A stretch of DNA of 64,000 bases from Clitoria ternatea (Eukaryota; Streptophyta; Magnoliopsida; Fabales; Fabaceae): contig CM075674.1 in NCBI GenBank assembly GCA_037962975.1, positions 35,788,501 to 35,852,500 of the forward strand. Direction: 5' to 3'. The notes below the pieces were generated by a model that saw nothing but the letters and a program-made list of their open reading frames with translations, had not been told where the DNA came from and made no database searches. Positions 46,657 through 59,200 of the stretch are shown piece after piece. Position 1 is the stretch's first letter; the number at the start of each line of letters is the position of its first letter. The position numbers and the translations under genes were made by a program.

Positions 46657-48106
46657 CATTACTAAAAAATACCAAATAGCGATGGATAAAACCTGTCGCT
46701 AAATCACATAAACATCGTCACTAAATCTTTTAACGACAGTTTTTAATAGGATACCGGTCGTCGCTATAAACCTCATCGTTGATTGAAAAGTGACGGTGAC
46801 AATATCCCATTGCAACCTTTTTGACGGCGCACGCACGTCATTGAGCTTGCCCGTGGGTGGCCACTCAGTCTGTCGCTGGTGATGATAGGTTAGCGATAGG
46901 CGTACATTGTCGCTACTAGGTAAATATATAGTGACCATGTGCTCCATCGCTACTTACTACATATTAGCGACGGTCACCGTCGTTAACAGTACATAACGAC
47001 CATGGGCTCCGTCGCTACGTAACTACAAATTAGCGATCACGAGTGTTGTCGCTATCTAGCGACCACGCTCACCGTCACTAGGTTGCTACATATATATTAG
47101 AACCTACGTTCACCGCCGCTACGTTCACGCTTTTTGTCGCTAATATCTAGGTGGGTCTTTTTTTAGGTTGATTATATTTTTATTATTAAATTATTTTTTA
47201 ATTATATTGGTTAAATATTAAATATTTTTATATTAAATTATATTTGCCTATTATTATTGTAATTTATGATTTTTGTTCGTTGAATTTTTAGTAATACATC
47301 ATAATATTAAATTGGCGAATTAATATGAAAAGAAAATGACATAAATAAATACTAAAAAGTACTAAACATAAGATAAAGTGTAAACAAAGTTTATCTAAAA
47401 TTTTATACATTCTATATATTTGGTTTATAGTTTACATCATATTCGATATTTCACTATCTATTTTATGTCATTTTCCTTTTCTATGTGAATTTTTGCCAAT
47501 TTAATATTGTATTACTAAAAATTAAAATTCAACGAAGAAAACCCTAAATCACAATATTATTGTAATTGTTAACTAATAATATTTAATCGATTCAATTAAA
47601 AATAATAAACATAAATTAAATTAAATTAAAAAATAAACAAAAATAAATTAAAAAACCAAATACAAATATTAACAACAGAAAAAAAGACAGGTTCCATCGC
47701 TATTATATAGCATAATACCGATGAAAAAATGTGTTTGCTGAACTGTGACACTAGTGACGGGTAACATTGGTCACTGAATTGTTACACTAGCGACGACACT
47801 AATAGGTCGCTACTTAGCCACTAATAGCGACGACATGACGCAGTCATTACGTATCCAATAAGCGACAGGAAACTGTGGTCGCTACTTTGCCAGTAATAGC
47901 GATGACATTACGTGGTCGCTACGTAGCCAATAATAACGATGGGGTACATCACCATCATAGGAACTTGATTAGCGATGATGTGACCCTGTCGAAAACTCTA
48001 CAACGGATGCTCTCTGCGTCATTGTTGTATCAGCGATGGCGGTAGCGACGATGTATTGTCCGTCATAATTTCTGCTGTTAATAGGTTTTTTTTCAGCGAC
48101 AGGTTT
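46657..48106. mobile_element. CACTA-like fragment with TAGCGACGG repeats
   Basis: Two arms (46685-47160 and 47690-48106) packed with 'agcgacgg'/'ccgtcgct' repeats around an AT-rich core. The left edge 'cattactaaaaaataccaaa' resembles the start of CACTA-2 at 55280 (cactaaaaaaaccc), and the subterminal motif is the same as in CACTA-2. It is probably a small derivative of that family. The right end joins a partial copy of repeat R at 48107 without a clean CACTA end or duplication. The 82-residue frame at 46699-46947 is repeat translation. Confidence 0.6.
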
Positions 48107-48373
48107 GAGAAATGACATGAAAAGAAAGAAAAAAACTGTTATTTATAAAAATAATAAATAATTGATTAAAATTAACTAATTGTGCAATTAATTTTTAATT
48201 TTTGAAAACTTAATTAATTACGAGAATTTAGATTTTTTTTAAAAGAGTATAGAACTTTTATCTGTCAACGTATAATGGAATGTATTTTTAAATAATTTAA
48301 TATATTTTATACTAACTTTTTTAATAATTGTAATTTAATAGATCGCCTAAAATCATCATCAGAGATCACCTAA
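48107..48373 (+). repeat. Partial repeat R downstream of GDSL-B
   Basis: Matches the inner third of repeat R (22610-22912), with its inner edge 'gatcgcctaaaatcatcatc' facing GDSL-B. The outer two thirds are missing at the junction with the CACTA-like fragment. Confidence 0.75.
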
Positions 48374-48604
48374 TGGGCCCGTTTGTTTAAGCTTATTAAA
48401 AAAGTGATTATAAAAAAACGTTTCTTTTATAATCACTTTTTTAATAAGCAGATCAGAGTTGCTTCTTAAAATAAGTTAAAATCAACTTATTTTCAGTTTC
48501 TGCTTATTTTTGAAACTTTAAACAAACACGTCAAAATTTAAAATAAGTGTTTTTTAATTAAAAAAGCTCTTATTTCTTAAAATAAGTTTAAACAAACGAG
48601 CCCA
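48374..48604. mobile_element. 231-bp MITE
   Basis: Terminal inverted repeats tgggcccgtttgtttaagct and its partner, ending 'aaacaaacgagccca'. AT-rich core, no coding. It is absent at the equivalent place downstream of GDSL-A (28755-28770), which serves as an empty-site comparison. The flanking duplication is ambiguous by eye. The termini look Harbinger- or hAT-like, and I cannot choose between them. Confidence 0.75.
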
Positions 48605-48606
48605 AT

Positions 48607-48720
48607 ATCTATGTAAGTTTGCAGATCCATTGAGCAAAGGCTTCACTGCATATCCATTTACTGTTAGCTCGTGTGACGTTGAAATACGGTTAAATTTTGT
48701 CGTAGTGTATATAAATAAAT
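48607..48720 (+). pseudogene. Copia tail relic near GDSL-B
   Basis: 'gcagatccattgagcaaagg' and 'atatccatttactgttagct' match 21650-21710 and the inverse at 28670-28750. It is shared by both GDSL units. Confidence 0.7.
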
Positions 48721-48916
48721 TAGAAGAAGTACTTAAAATGAAATGTTTCCATTAATTTATAAATGAAAAACATACAATTTTGTTTCCACAATGAAAAGAA
48801 CAAATATTGCACCCAGATAATCAAGAGAGAAAGCATTCGGAATAAATACAAACCAACATACGAGAAATTTGAGGATAAAATAACAAATCCATAAAACAAC
48901 AAACAAACTATATATT

Positions 48917-50224
48917 CTAGTATCGAAGTTGGTGGAGAGCATTTGTGGTTTGCAAATTGGTGTACACAGCATCCCAACCAGCTTGAGTAGGGTGCAAAAG
49001 ATCCCAAAAGAAAGATGTTTTGGGATTTTCACAAACAGTGTATTTCTTCACATTGTGCTCGTCCACACTCCCGCAAGAATACTGGCTGCTTATTCCAACG
49101 CAACATGGCTTCAGAGGGTCCTTGAGATTATGACTAGATGGGTGGTTCAGCACTGACATGAAACTGTCGAAAAGGTTGAGAACTATGAATGTGGAGTTGG
49201 TTTCTTGGTTCAACTTGGTCACGGTTTGGTTCAATAAATTGTTGTGGAGAGCTACGAGGGTGTTGAAGGTGCTGTTGCATTGTTGGAACGAGGATGCTGC
49301 TGTGATTTGTGGTACACACCCAAGGGGTTGTAGACCATCCACAACGATTTTTTTCACTCCCAATTTTTGGATCCGAATTAAATTTATGGCGGTTTGATTA
49401 ATCACTGACGCGATGAAAGCTGGAAATGCCTACATATTCAATGAAGTGAACGAAAATTCAGTATAGTACTTAAATGATCTTAGACTTGTAATAGCAACTT
49501 TATATACGTTACTAACTACATGCAATATATAGGTTAAGAATTTTAAATTATTTTTTACTATCATGGCTTTGCACTTTTCTGACAAATTTTCTTAATAATT
49601 AATTTCAAATTCAAATTTACATTTTAAAAATACTTATCTAAACACATTGAGAAAAAAAACTCTTAACTAGAAATATAGATTATATATTATTGAAGTTAAC
49701 TTACTTGAGCAGAACCATTTGTGGCCAAGTAATGGTTGTAATCATTTCCAGCGACGGAGACAAGGGCCACTGCGTTGCTGAGATCTGAGGCAGTGTACAC
49801 TTTTTCTTGGATCAGTTGCGTGAAGAAATCAATTTGGGTTGTCATATTTGGGTATGAAGAAGATGTGTTGAACACACCCGTACCACCAAATGCAAAATTC
49901 ATCCCGTATTTCGAATTTTGTGGAATCACATTCCTAAATTTGTAGGGGAGTGGTGACTTCAGTCCCAAATACTTAGCTGCACCACGTGTAGTTTTGTTAA
50001 TTAAGCGTTTCTACATATAGCATTAACTAAAACTTAAAACACGTTATAAAAGGAATTGAAAAGGCAAAGAAAGAAGAGATGGTATTCCCATGTGATCGAA
50101 TCAAAACAGTGCATCTTATCATGTGTTGGAATTCCAAAATTATAATTTACTACTAACTAAAGATAAACACACAATTAGTTTTTCCTCTCACATAATTAAA
50201 TAAGGTAAACGCACAACGTGAAAC

Positions 50225-50262
<38 letters not shown>

Positions 50263-50317
50263 CATTAATGAACATTTTCTAAATCTAGAGATACAATAAT
50301 GTATAGCTTAGCTTTTG

Positions 50318-50373
<56 letters not shown>

Positions 50374-51182
50374 CAAATCTTGTAGAAATTAGCAGAAGAC
50401 AGATAAAGTGGCAAGCCACCCTTACCAAATCTTCAATTTTTATATTTATTTATTTATTCATGCATCTGACTTAATTTGATGACTTAATTTGACTTTGCTT
50501 ATAATAGTAAATGCTAGCTCAACATGGATTAAGGAATTATATATTTTGCATCATTAATATGCTTTTATAATTTTAGCGTAATTTTCCACTTGTCTACTAA
50601 ACCAACATGGATGTTAAAACAAAGAAACAGTTTCATGAAGCGTTTACTTTTCTCCTCGTTTTTCTTTATCGTTATTCTACATCATAAGAAAGTTAATTGT
50701 TTGGGTTGATTAACGGTTAGAGAGAAACGTACCAAGGAAATCAGTAAAAAGTCGACCGTCGGAGAATCTTCCGGCGGGTTTTCCGGGAAAAGTGATGCCG
50801 TAAGGTTGCTTCCAGGAACCAGGTTGATCTTTTCTCGTGTTGCCGGTATCAACATAGGAGTCTCCGAAAACGAACAGTTTTTTCGAAGGATAAGCAGGAT
50901 GCAAACGACCCTCAACTTGCAACCCTATTTCTCCTGTAATAGAACATGGCAGTAAAATAAAATTTGTTTACGCAAATCTCAAAAACTCATGTATGTTAAA
51001 GTTCTGTTTCAAAGTGCACCAGAGAAAATCCAAATAAAAAAAAGTTAAATCAAGGTTCCCGTTTTTAATTAAGCTTTGTTAAGTACTTAAGTTATATAAC
51101 ATATAATCATAATCATACCTGAGAGAAGTAGAAGCATAAGGGGAAGGCATAAGAGGGAAAAGAATTGCTTGTGTGAATCCAT
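48917..51182 (-). CDS. GDSL esterase/lipase, copy B (At5g03610-like)
   Basis: Minus-strand gene with exons 51182-51119, 50933-50733, 49976-49705 and 49429-48917. All introns are GT/AG, and the joined frame is open for 349 residues. Residues 1-22 form a hydrophobic signal peptide ('LLCLPLMLLLLSG'), so the enzyme is probably secreted. Family blocks are I 'LFVFGDSYVDTGN' with nucleophile Ser47, II 'MNFAFGGTGVF' with oxyanion Gly near 119-120, III 'VAGNDY' with Asn166, and V 'DLLHPTQAGWD' with Asp322 and His325. All catalytic positions are present and the length is normal. GDSL enzymes hydrolyse lipid or carbohydrate esters; the substrate cannot be told from sequence. The subfamily guess rests on the 'YGITFPGKPAGRFSDG' and 'FFWDLLHPTQ' patterns. 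It lies in a unit bounded by inverted copies of repeat R, with GDSL-A as its inverted paralogue. Confidence 0.88.
50225..50372. repeat. TA microsatellites in GDSL-B intron 2
   Basis: Two (TA)n tracts, about 30 and 55 bases. The matching intron of GDSL-A has only a short 'tatatatgtatatata', so the tracts grew after duplication or shrank in A. Confidence 0.85.
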
Positions 51183-51265
51183 GATCAATGAGGTTTATAT
51201 AATTGAAGTGAGGAAAATAGGTAGAAGAGAATGAAAGACGAGGTTAAAATGTAGAGAAAAGTGAA

Positions 51266-51275
51266 GATATATATA
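51266..51275 (-). promoter_or_regulatory. GDSL-B TATA box
   Basis: 'atatatatat' about 85 bases upstream of the ATG at 51182, at the same place as in GDSL-A and within a conserved leader. Confidence 0.55.
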
Positions 51276-51299
51276 GTGTGTTTAAGTGAATGAAGGAGA

Positions 51300-52024
51300 A
51301 AAACGTTTGTGTGATTCGTCACAGTGAAAACACGGAGAGAGGGCGCAGACTCAATTGAAAACGGACCCGGTCTATTTTCTACCATCCCTGTCTGTCAATG
51401 ATAAAAAGTAAAATCACAAAACCTACATTTTTTATAAAATGTATTGGTAGATATTTTCATAAAATCTTCCCAAATCAATATTTATTTATGGGATTTGTTA
51501 CCTCAATTTCAGTCCTCTTTTTTATTTTTTTTCACGTTTAGCGCGTGTTTCCTTTTCACGCATGACTAACAATAACAAATGTGTCATGTTCATAACCAGA
51601 CCCCGCCCAAGTCTGTTCATAGCCACGGCGTTTTGCAATTGTCATTAATGCAATATAAATAATAATAATGCATCCTGTTGATCTTTGAATTAGAAAGTTT
51701 CCTTACACACCACGTCACTGCTCTTTTTTTTCTAATTTTAACTGTTTTAGAATGACAGGGTCTACTGAAATTATGTATATTAAAATGAATTGTGGCCATT
51801 TTGTTTAAAAAATAAAAATAAAAAGAGTGTGTGACATGATAAATTGTCACTCATGGCAATTTTCTATAATAGCGTGTAATCCATATTCAATATAGACTCT
51901 ACTCTAGTTGTTAAAAACATGTTTTCAATTGTAGAATCGTTCGATTCTACTATTTTAGTTACGTTTTCACATTAAATTGGAGTTAGAATTGTTTTAGGGG
52001 TAAAATCGATACATATTTGTAGGT
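51300..52024. other. GDSL-B upstream region, no gene
   Basis: The first roughly 20 bases continue the similarity to GDSL-A; then the two diverge. AT-rich, with no coding-like frame and no clear repeat. Confidence 0.5.
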
Positions 52025-52034
52025 ACTACTTGTA

Positions 52035-52987
52035 GGGATTTTTGCCAATGTAGTGTATTTTTTAAAATTAATTTGTGAAATGAGGTTGTTTTGAAACAAT
52101 TTGGTTGTCTGGGGTTAAAAACGCCACATCATCTTTCTATTACGCATTTTAGAAATACGTAATAGCTGTGAGTGTGACATGTGGCGGTGGAACAGCAGTG
52201 TTACGTATTGTGGGGCTGCGTAATGGAGCATTGTTAGCGGTTAAAGATACAAACCGGTGACAATTCTCTTAAATATGGGGTGTAGCCTGATTGCATTATT
52301 GTCAGCGGTTAAGATACAGAACCATTGACAAAGTATTTAAAATATTCAAATCAATATAATAAAATAAAATATGGGTGTAGTCTGAACGCATTATTGTCAG
52401 TAGTTAAAATATAGAACCGTTGACAGTTAACTTTTAACTTTTAAGTAAAAATTAAAAAATTACTTACAACAAATAGTTTTTAAGCATACTTCAAATAATA
52501 AAAATATGAAGTAAAAATCAAATATCATAAATATATTACTTCAAATAAATAAAATAAAATAAAATATTTGAACAAACAAATTCAAATTTTTACTTCAAAT
52601 AAATATAATAAAATAAAATATTTTAAAGCATAAATATTTATGAATACTTAAAATAATTTAGCATAAAATACTTAAAAATATTTTATTTTATTATATTGAT
52701 TTGAATATTTTAAATACTTTGTCAGTGGTTCTGTATCTTAACCGCTGACAATAATGTATTGTCAGCGGTTTGTATCTTTAACCGCTGACAATGCTCCATT
52801 ACGCAGCCCCACAATACGTAACACTGCTGTTCCACCGCCACATGTCACACTCACAGCTATTACGTATTTCCAAAATACGTAATAGAAAGATGATGTGACG
52901 TTTTTAACCCCAGACAACTAAATTGTTTCAAAACAACCTCATTTCACAAATTAATTTCAAACAATACACTATATTGTCAAAAATCCC
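52035..52987. mobile_element. Mutator-like foldback element, 953 bp
   Basis: Long terminal inverted repeats (about 350-380 bp per arm) starting gggatttttgccaatgtagt on the left and ending with the inverse on the right. A 10-bp duplication 'actacttgta' flanks both ends (52025-52034 and 52988-52997). The duplication length fits Mutator-like elements (9-11 bp). Arms include 'cagcggttaagatacagaac'. No transposase, so it is a non-autonomous foldback/MITE. It sits next to or in the edge of repeat R upstream of GDSL-B. Confidence 0.85.
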
Positions 52988-52999
52988 ACTACTTGTACC

Positions 53000-53905
53000 T
53001 TGGCAATAAATTGTTCTTTGCTGCAAAAAAAAGAACAATTTATAGCTTATAATTTTAGACGATTTATTAAATTAGAATTATTTAAAAGTTATATATCCTT
53101 TTAAAATAAATATAAAGATAAAAAAAATATCTAATATATTAAAAAGATAAAAAAATTATAAATTCTCATAATTAATTAAGTTTTCAAAAATTGAAAATTC
53201 ATTGTACAATTATTTATTTTAATCAATTATTTATTATTTTTATAAATAACAGTTTTTTCTTTCTTTTCATGTCATTTCTCACATGAATAAGTTTATTTTT
53301 TTTATTTTTTTTTTATTTTCTTTTCTTTTCTCGCTCTTTCTTTTTTTACTTTATTGCTATTAAACATAGTATAAGAGTAGTGAAATTTTTAACTCTGATT
53401 AATAAAGTTAGAAATATAATTACTTCTAATTGTACGTACCAAAGGTAAATAACATCAAAATTCAATATGTTATGCAGGAGATACACGTGATTTGCATGGG
53501 TTACACCGTACACTTCTCAATTTGGATGGAATCAACAACACAACATTTTTTCAGTAGATAATTATGAAAATTTCATGGCCTGCCATCCAAATATATTTTA
53601 TTTGAAAATTTTTGAATTATGAAAACTTAGAATATTATTTAGTTTTATATCAAATGTAATCTAAGATAGATAAAAAATTAAAAAACTATTTACGATAACT
53701 AAACTTGATTTTGAACTCAAATTCGTTGGCATTAATGAGTATGCAACCAATTAATCTTAAATAATGACAAAGACTAATTTTCCATTTTTCTATATTTTTT
53801 TAATTAATTACCTGTTTTCTTTGGGAGGATCCGATGATTTGAATAATAGTAAAAGAAAATGTTTAAAATTTTTAGAGTGTATTTTGTTATTTTTGTGCAC
53901 AAAAT
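53000..53905 (-). repeat. Repeat R copy upstream of GDSL-B
   Basis: Same orientation as 28783-29830. Its inner edge extends as in the left copy of unit A, with 'aaaattataagctataaatt' on the minus strand. Contains 'cacgtgatttgcatgggtta' and 'caatttggatggaatcaaca'. The outer GC-rich edge is missing, and the match fades near 53905 close to an LTR-like start. A small hairpin ('ttgttctttg'/'aaagaacaa') lies at its inner edge. Confidence 0.8.
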
Positions 53906-53923
53906 GCTTTCATACCAACAAAA

Positions 53924-55195
53924 TGTGACACTAACTAAATAAAAATATAGGAAAATTTTTTCTAATTTTTGCTAACCCCAAATTGCCACTCGGATGCCTC
54001 ATCACACCGGTTAACTTAATCAAGAGGGGTTAAGCGGAAGCTAGGTGAGAAACTAACATTCTCAAAAAGGTATAGAAATCAGAAGTTACTGTGTAATTAA
54101 TTAACCCACCTCTGTAATCTATTGCCCGTAATTAAAAAAGAATCTAGGTGTCAGGATATGTCTGGTAATTGATTACCTAAATTGAGTAATCGATTACCAG
54201 GACTGTACAATTGATTACTCAAGAGTAACCTGTACAGTTTTCAGGTTTACCCTCTGGTAATCGATTTATGTAATTGATTACTAGACTCCCATATTATAGA
54301 ATTATGTAAAATTTTAGTATTTAGGTTAACTTTCACACACACTAACTTACTTATTTGACCTCGAAACACTACCAAACGTGGACACAAGCTAATCTCCATT
54401 ATTTTATGACTAGTGACCACTAGCAACACCTCAAAATTCCCAAAACAGAATGGATATGCGTGAAAATACATTTGGGTTATTTTAGATCATTTCCAAGCAA
54501 CCTAACTATTCAAATCCCATCCAATTCTTCACATATTCTAAAAGTTGTATAGGGTTTATCAACCCTATCTGGAGGTTCCAACACCTCATAAATCTCATTT
54601 TGGCTAGTTTAGTTCCTCAATTATGCATAACTCTCACTTACCATTAATCAAGTTCAATACCAACATGACTATTTCCACATTATCTAACTATCCCATATGT
54701 AATATATCATATACAAAACCTGCCTATAACATGTGTTCAACAATCATTATCATATTATCAATCCCTAGGTATAAACATTAATCCATCAACCCCCTCACTC
54801 AGATATATGCATATATAGGTATCAAAAATAACTCTAAACCTCCAATGAGATTACTAGATACCTAATCCATTATACAATATATATACATTAATCAAAAAAG
54901 CTGGCTAAGGCCATACAAGACCAAAACTATACAAACATATACATATGTGTGTCAATCCTTCACAAGGATCACCATGGCCTCCCTAATGGCCTTTCATGAT
55001 TCTTCTCCTCTACCCAAGTCCACTAAAATAAAAATGGTTAGGGGATAAGCATATATATGTTAAACGATAAATATTGAACAAGATTTAACCACGTCATGCA
55101 TAATTTCCTATCCAGTTCTAATAATCACCATGTTATCCATTAATCATCATAAATCATAATCACATTATTAATTTGTCATTCAACATAAACCAATA

Positions 55196-55234
<39 letters not shown>

Positions 55235-55279
55235 CATCATAGATGCAACCAATCACAATCAAAATCATCACCAATACAC
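53924..55279 (-). repeat. Probable gypsy LTR fragment
   Basis: Begins tgtgacactaac after repeat R, in the style of the G2 and G3 LTRs (tgtgac...). It carries phrases reminiscent of the G3 LTR such as 'aaaacctgcctataac'. A TA repeat lies at 55199-55232. No internal region or matching partner is in the window, and CACTA-2 begins at 55280, probably inserted into it. The frame at 54247-54471 is not gene-like. Confidence 0.45.
54150..54300. repeat. Cluster of gtaatcgattac palindromes
   Basis: Five to six copies of 'gtaatcgattac' or near variants (ggtaattgattacc, gagtaatcgattacc, aattgattact) in 150 bases. Each is a palindrome. I associate this motif with legume LTR sequences, from general knowledge. 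Confidence 0.65.
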
Positions 55280-55314
55280 CACTAAAAAAACCCTTAACAG
55301 CCACCACAAAATAG

Positions 55315-55970
55315 CGACCACCTACTTTCGTCGCTAAATAGCGACCGTATTAGCGACCACTTAAACAAAAAGGGACTGAAAAATTCTTAGCGACTCCTTT
55401 AGCGACCCCAAATGGATGCGGTCGCTAAAAATTGCAAAATACCGTCGCTAGTACGGTCGCTATCTTTTAGCTCCCCCTTTTTTGGTTTCCCTCCATGGTT
55501 TTTGTTGGCGCCAAATAGTAGCGATGGTAGAGACCGTCGCTATATTTTGTAGTAGTGACGGAGGTCTTAGTCGTCGCTATGGTTAACAAAGGGAATATAG
55601 CGACGGAGGAATGTGGCCGTCGCTGATGTTATCGGTCTTCCCTCATTATTTACTTTAACATGGGGCAGGTAGCGATGGTGGGGTGATGCCGTCGCTAGTA
55701 TCCTTTGGATTAGTGACAGAGGTATTTGTCGTCGCAATTATTTTCGGTCTTCCCTCCGTTATTTTACTTTATGGAGGGGAAATTAGCGACGGTATCACCC
55801 ACTATCGCTAGTGTTCTAGGGATTAGTGACGGATTATTTAGTCGTCGCTATTATTCCCTCCATTATTTTACTTTAAGAAGGGGAATTTAGCGACGGTGGA
55901 TTGATACCGTCGCTAGTATTCTGGGTATTAGTGACGGTGGATTATGGCCGTCGCTAATATTTTAATCATA
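55315..55970. repeat. CACTA-2 5' subterminal repeats
   Basis: Many copies of 'tagcgacggt' and its inverse 'accgtcgcta', often in opposed pairs about 15-40 bases apart (for example 55886-55916). Mutated forms read 'tagtgacgg', a C-to-T change at a CpG. Confidence 0.85.
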
Positions 55971-55979
55971 CTCATAGGG

Positions 55980-56277
55980 CCAGTCGGCCCTAATTATTTT
56001 CCCTAGCTCTCAATCCCCCTCCTCTGTTTCTCCCTGACTCCCCCTCCCTCCTCTGACTTCCTGCACCCGTCTCCCTCCCTCTCTCGCGACCTCCCCAAAC
56101 GTCACCATTCTCCGTCCGGCGAGGCTCCCTTCATCCCTTCAATCTTAAGCTCGTCTCACACTCCCCGCTCGTCTCACACTCCCCGCTCGTCTCACACTCC
56201 TCGCTCGTCGCATTCAACCTCCTTAACTCGCAACCACTCTCGAAGTGTCCGGTCTCTCATCCCCTAGTGGTTCTGAG
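55980..56277 (+). promoter_or_regulatory. Probable CACTA-2 transcript leader exon
   Basis: C/T-rich, comparatively GC-rich stretch that ends at a good splice donor 'gag|gtaatg' (56277/56278). Includes three tandem copies of the 18-base unit 'gctcgtctcacactcccc' at 56149-56202. Its position between subterminal repeats and gene suggests a first non-coding exon; transcription is inferred, not shown. Confidence 0.45.
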
Positions 56278-59200
56278 GTAATGGTCTCTTTTTTCTTCCT
56301 ATTTTCATTACTATTTTTTTCACAGACCCATCTCCAAGATATATGAATGTCTTCTCTTCTCTTCTTTTCTCTTATTGATTCTCAAATTCCATCTATGATT
56401 AGACCTTGTAAAGAAAAAATTATAATTAGTTTTCTCTATCACTTTTAAAAATAATTTAATCTGTTTTTATGTTGGTTCATTCATATTCTATAGTAGTAGA
56501 TTTTATTGATGGTGTACAACACCATTTCTTAGCAGTAGCTTGCAGCAGGTGATAAGTGCATTTGTAAGTATATTTGGTATATGCATTTGAGGTTCATTTC
56601 ATGAGGTCATTTGTAGACCGATCTTGAAGGAAAGGAATTTGGGAGGGGTAAAAATGTGCAGGATGTGTTGGATGACTATCTATTAGTAGGTGTCAAAAGT
56701 TAAAACCCTGGTATATATTGGTTGGCATGCTTCAAATGATTGTGATTATTGTTTAACATATGATTATCTTATCTAGTATCCTATTTTATTGTCTCCTCTT
56801 TTGCATTATAATGGCTGTTGACCAGACAATGAAGATTATTATTAGATTTTCTTTATTTAGGGCCTGAGTTGATTTACTAGAGACCAACTTGTTAATGGGA
56901 AGATTTGTTGATGATCTTAAAAAGGAGGTTGTGTCTTGGGAATTCGGTTTTAAAAAATGTTATTTTAATTGCTAAGTGGCCATTTTTTCTTTATAGACTA
57001 CCTATTTATGACAACAACTTATCCGACGTATGGTTTGATATCTAACGAATTATGTAGTCAATGCTTCACATGCTATCCTCATAATTTAATCTCACAGTTA
57101 TACTTCTTTTAAATGTCTTGGTTTTGGCTAGGTTTAATCCATCTCTCTTATAATTGAGATAAAAGGAATGGTCTCTTGAGACTTTAGATTTAAGACTCAT
57201 CTTGCAAATCCAATTTCTAGTTACTCTTCTCTGCATCTCCCTTTACTGCTTCTTTCGAATTGGACAAGTCTATTTTCACATCAATTGGTCCCTTTAAAGG
57301 TCAAATCTTTTATTTTCACTGTTGTTTATAAACAAGATTATTACTAAATAATTCATTCAAATTCAAAGACTTCTAATTGCCTTGTCCCCTGATTTGTTTA
57401 TCTGTCAATCAAGTTCTGGAACTAGTTCTCATTTATTCTTTCATTGTTTAGCAATTTCCCTTCTTTGGGATATTTTGTAATTCTGTGAAAAATTAGATTC
57501 CCCCCCAACTATCCTTAGCAATTCTTGTCAAAGTCGCCATCGATAACACCTCCTAATTTTGGACAATTTTCACAAGCTCTACAATCTCAGCTTCATTTGG
57601 AATATTTCCCACAAGGTAACGAAAATACTCTAATTCAGTATTTGTTAGAAATCACAATTGAGTAGAATATGAGAAAATTTCAACACAACTAAGTTAGTAA
57701 AATTCTCTGAGAAGTCAAAATAAAAATTAAGCATGCAAATAAACACTTAAATCCTTCTTGATAACCAGTTTTAAATACTTCTAACCTCAACCAAGTATAG
57801 AATATGCACAAATGGAAAATTTGCAATGACAATAAAGTGATAATTACTATGGAATCCTTCTTGACATCTAATTTTAAATGCTTTCCATTCTTTGGTAACA
57901 GAAGATCAGTAACGGTATCTTGATACTTCGAGATCCAAAATTGATTTTAAGATTATTCAGATTATAAAAAAATGACATTGATAGTGTTTGGTTCATATTA
58001 GATTCTTTTCAAACTACCACTTCCCTTTCTATGTATATCTTTTTGTAAGTTATTTGTATGATGATATTATTTATAGTATTTATTATACATAGTGACATAT
58101 CTTCTTGGGGGCGGGAGGGGGTCATAGCCTCATCCCTAAGATTCTTATTATTATTGAAGTTAAAAAACTATTTGAATAAAAAAAAGGTATGAAAATGATA
58201 TGTAATTATTTTCCTAATGATAAACTAGTTTCTCACTTTGGAGACAAGCAGATAGGGGTTCTTTTTTACAAAGACACCTGTCTTTAAAATATAATGATGG
58301 AATTGGAAAATTGGCAATGCATCTAAATACTTTCCATATGTATGGTTCCATTGTTAAAAGGCTAGCAGGAAATGAGAGATTATTATAATCTCGACAGTAG
58401 GCCATTGAGATAAATTCAACCTATATTAATAGCTTAATCACAACCTTCTCTATTTTCACATAAGATCTATTTTATCTAACTTTCTCTTTGTTATAGATGC
58501 CTTTAAACAGTTTCTTTAACATTTTGAGCGAGAATACAAACTCAATAATCAGATTTAAAAAATCACATATCCCATTTATACTCACTCAGTTTCATCACAA
58601 TCTTTTTATTTTCATATAAGATTTGTCTTATCTTATCTTTCTCCTTATTGATGGCTCACTCATTCAGATTAATTTTTTGCTTAGGTCTCCAATCTGAGGT
58701 AAAATGGTTGTAGCATCAATTGCTTTGGTCATAATGTTGGTTTTTTTTTTCCCTTATGCTATCTCATACGATTCTTGTAGTGTTAGATGGAGAATAGGCA
58801 ATTAGAAGAGTATTTTACTTTGGAGGGATAAATGATCACTAAAAAGGGGGAATAACGAGGAGAGTTTAACATTGAACAAGGATGACCATTAAATATAGAT
58901 CTAGAGTTATGAAAGTTCAAGTGCATATACAGTCAGATAATACAAATTTAGGCTAAATGAATCTGAATTGAATAAGCTGTATGTTTAGGCTAAATGTATG
59001 TTCAGGTCCAAGATATCATTGGACCCTTGATTAAAATTAATGTCACCCACTTGATAAAGTTTAGGAGCCACGGGAGCAATAATTGTGCAAATAAGCATAC
59101 CATGCTCCCACTAACTCTCTCTCTCTCTCATTGCAATATCCCTATAAAGCCTTCAAATGCATACTAGATAATTAAAAATCAAGATTATAAGACTTCAAAT

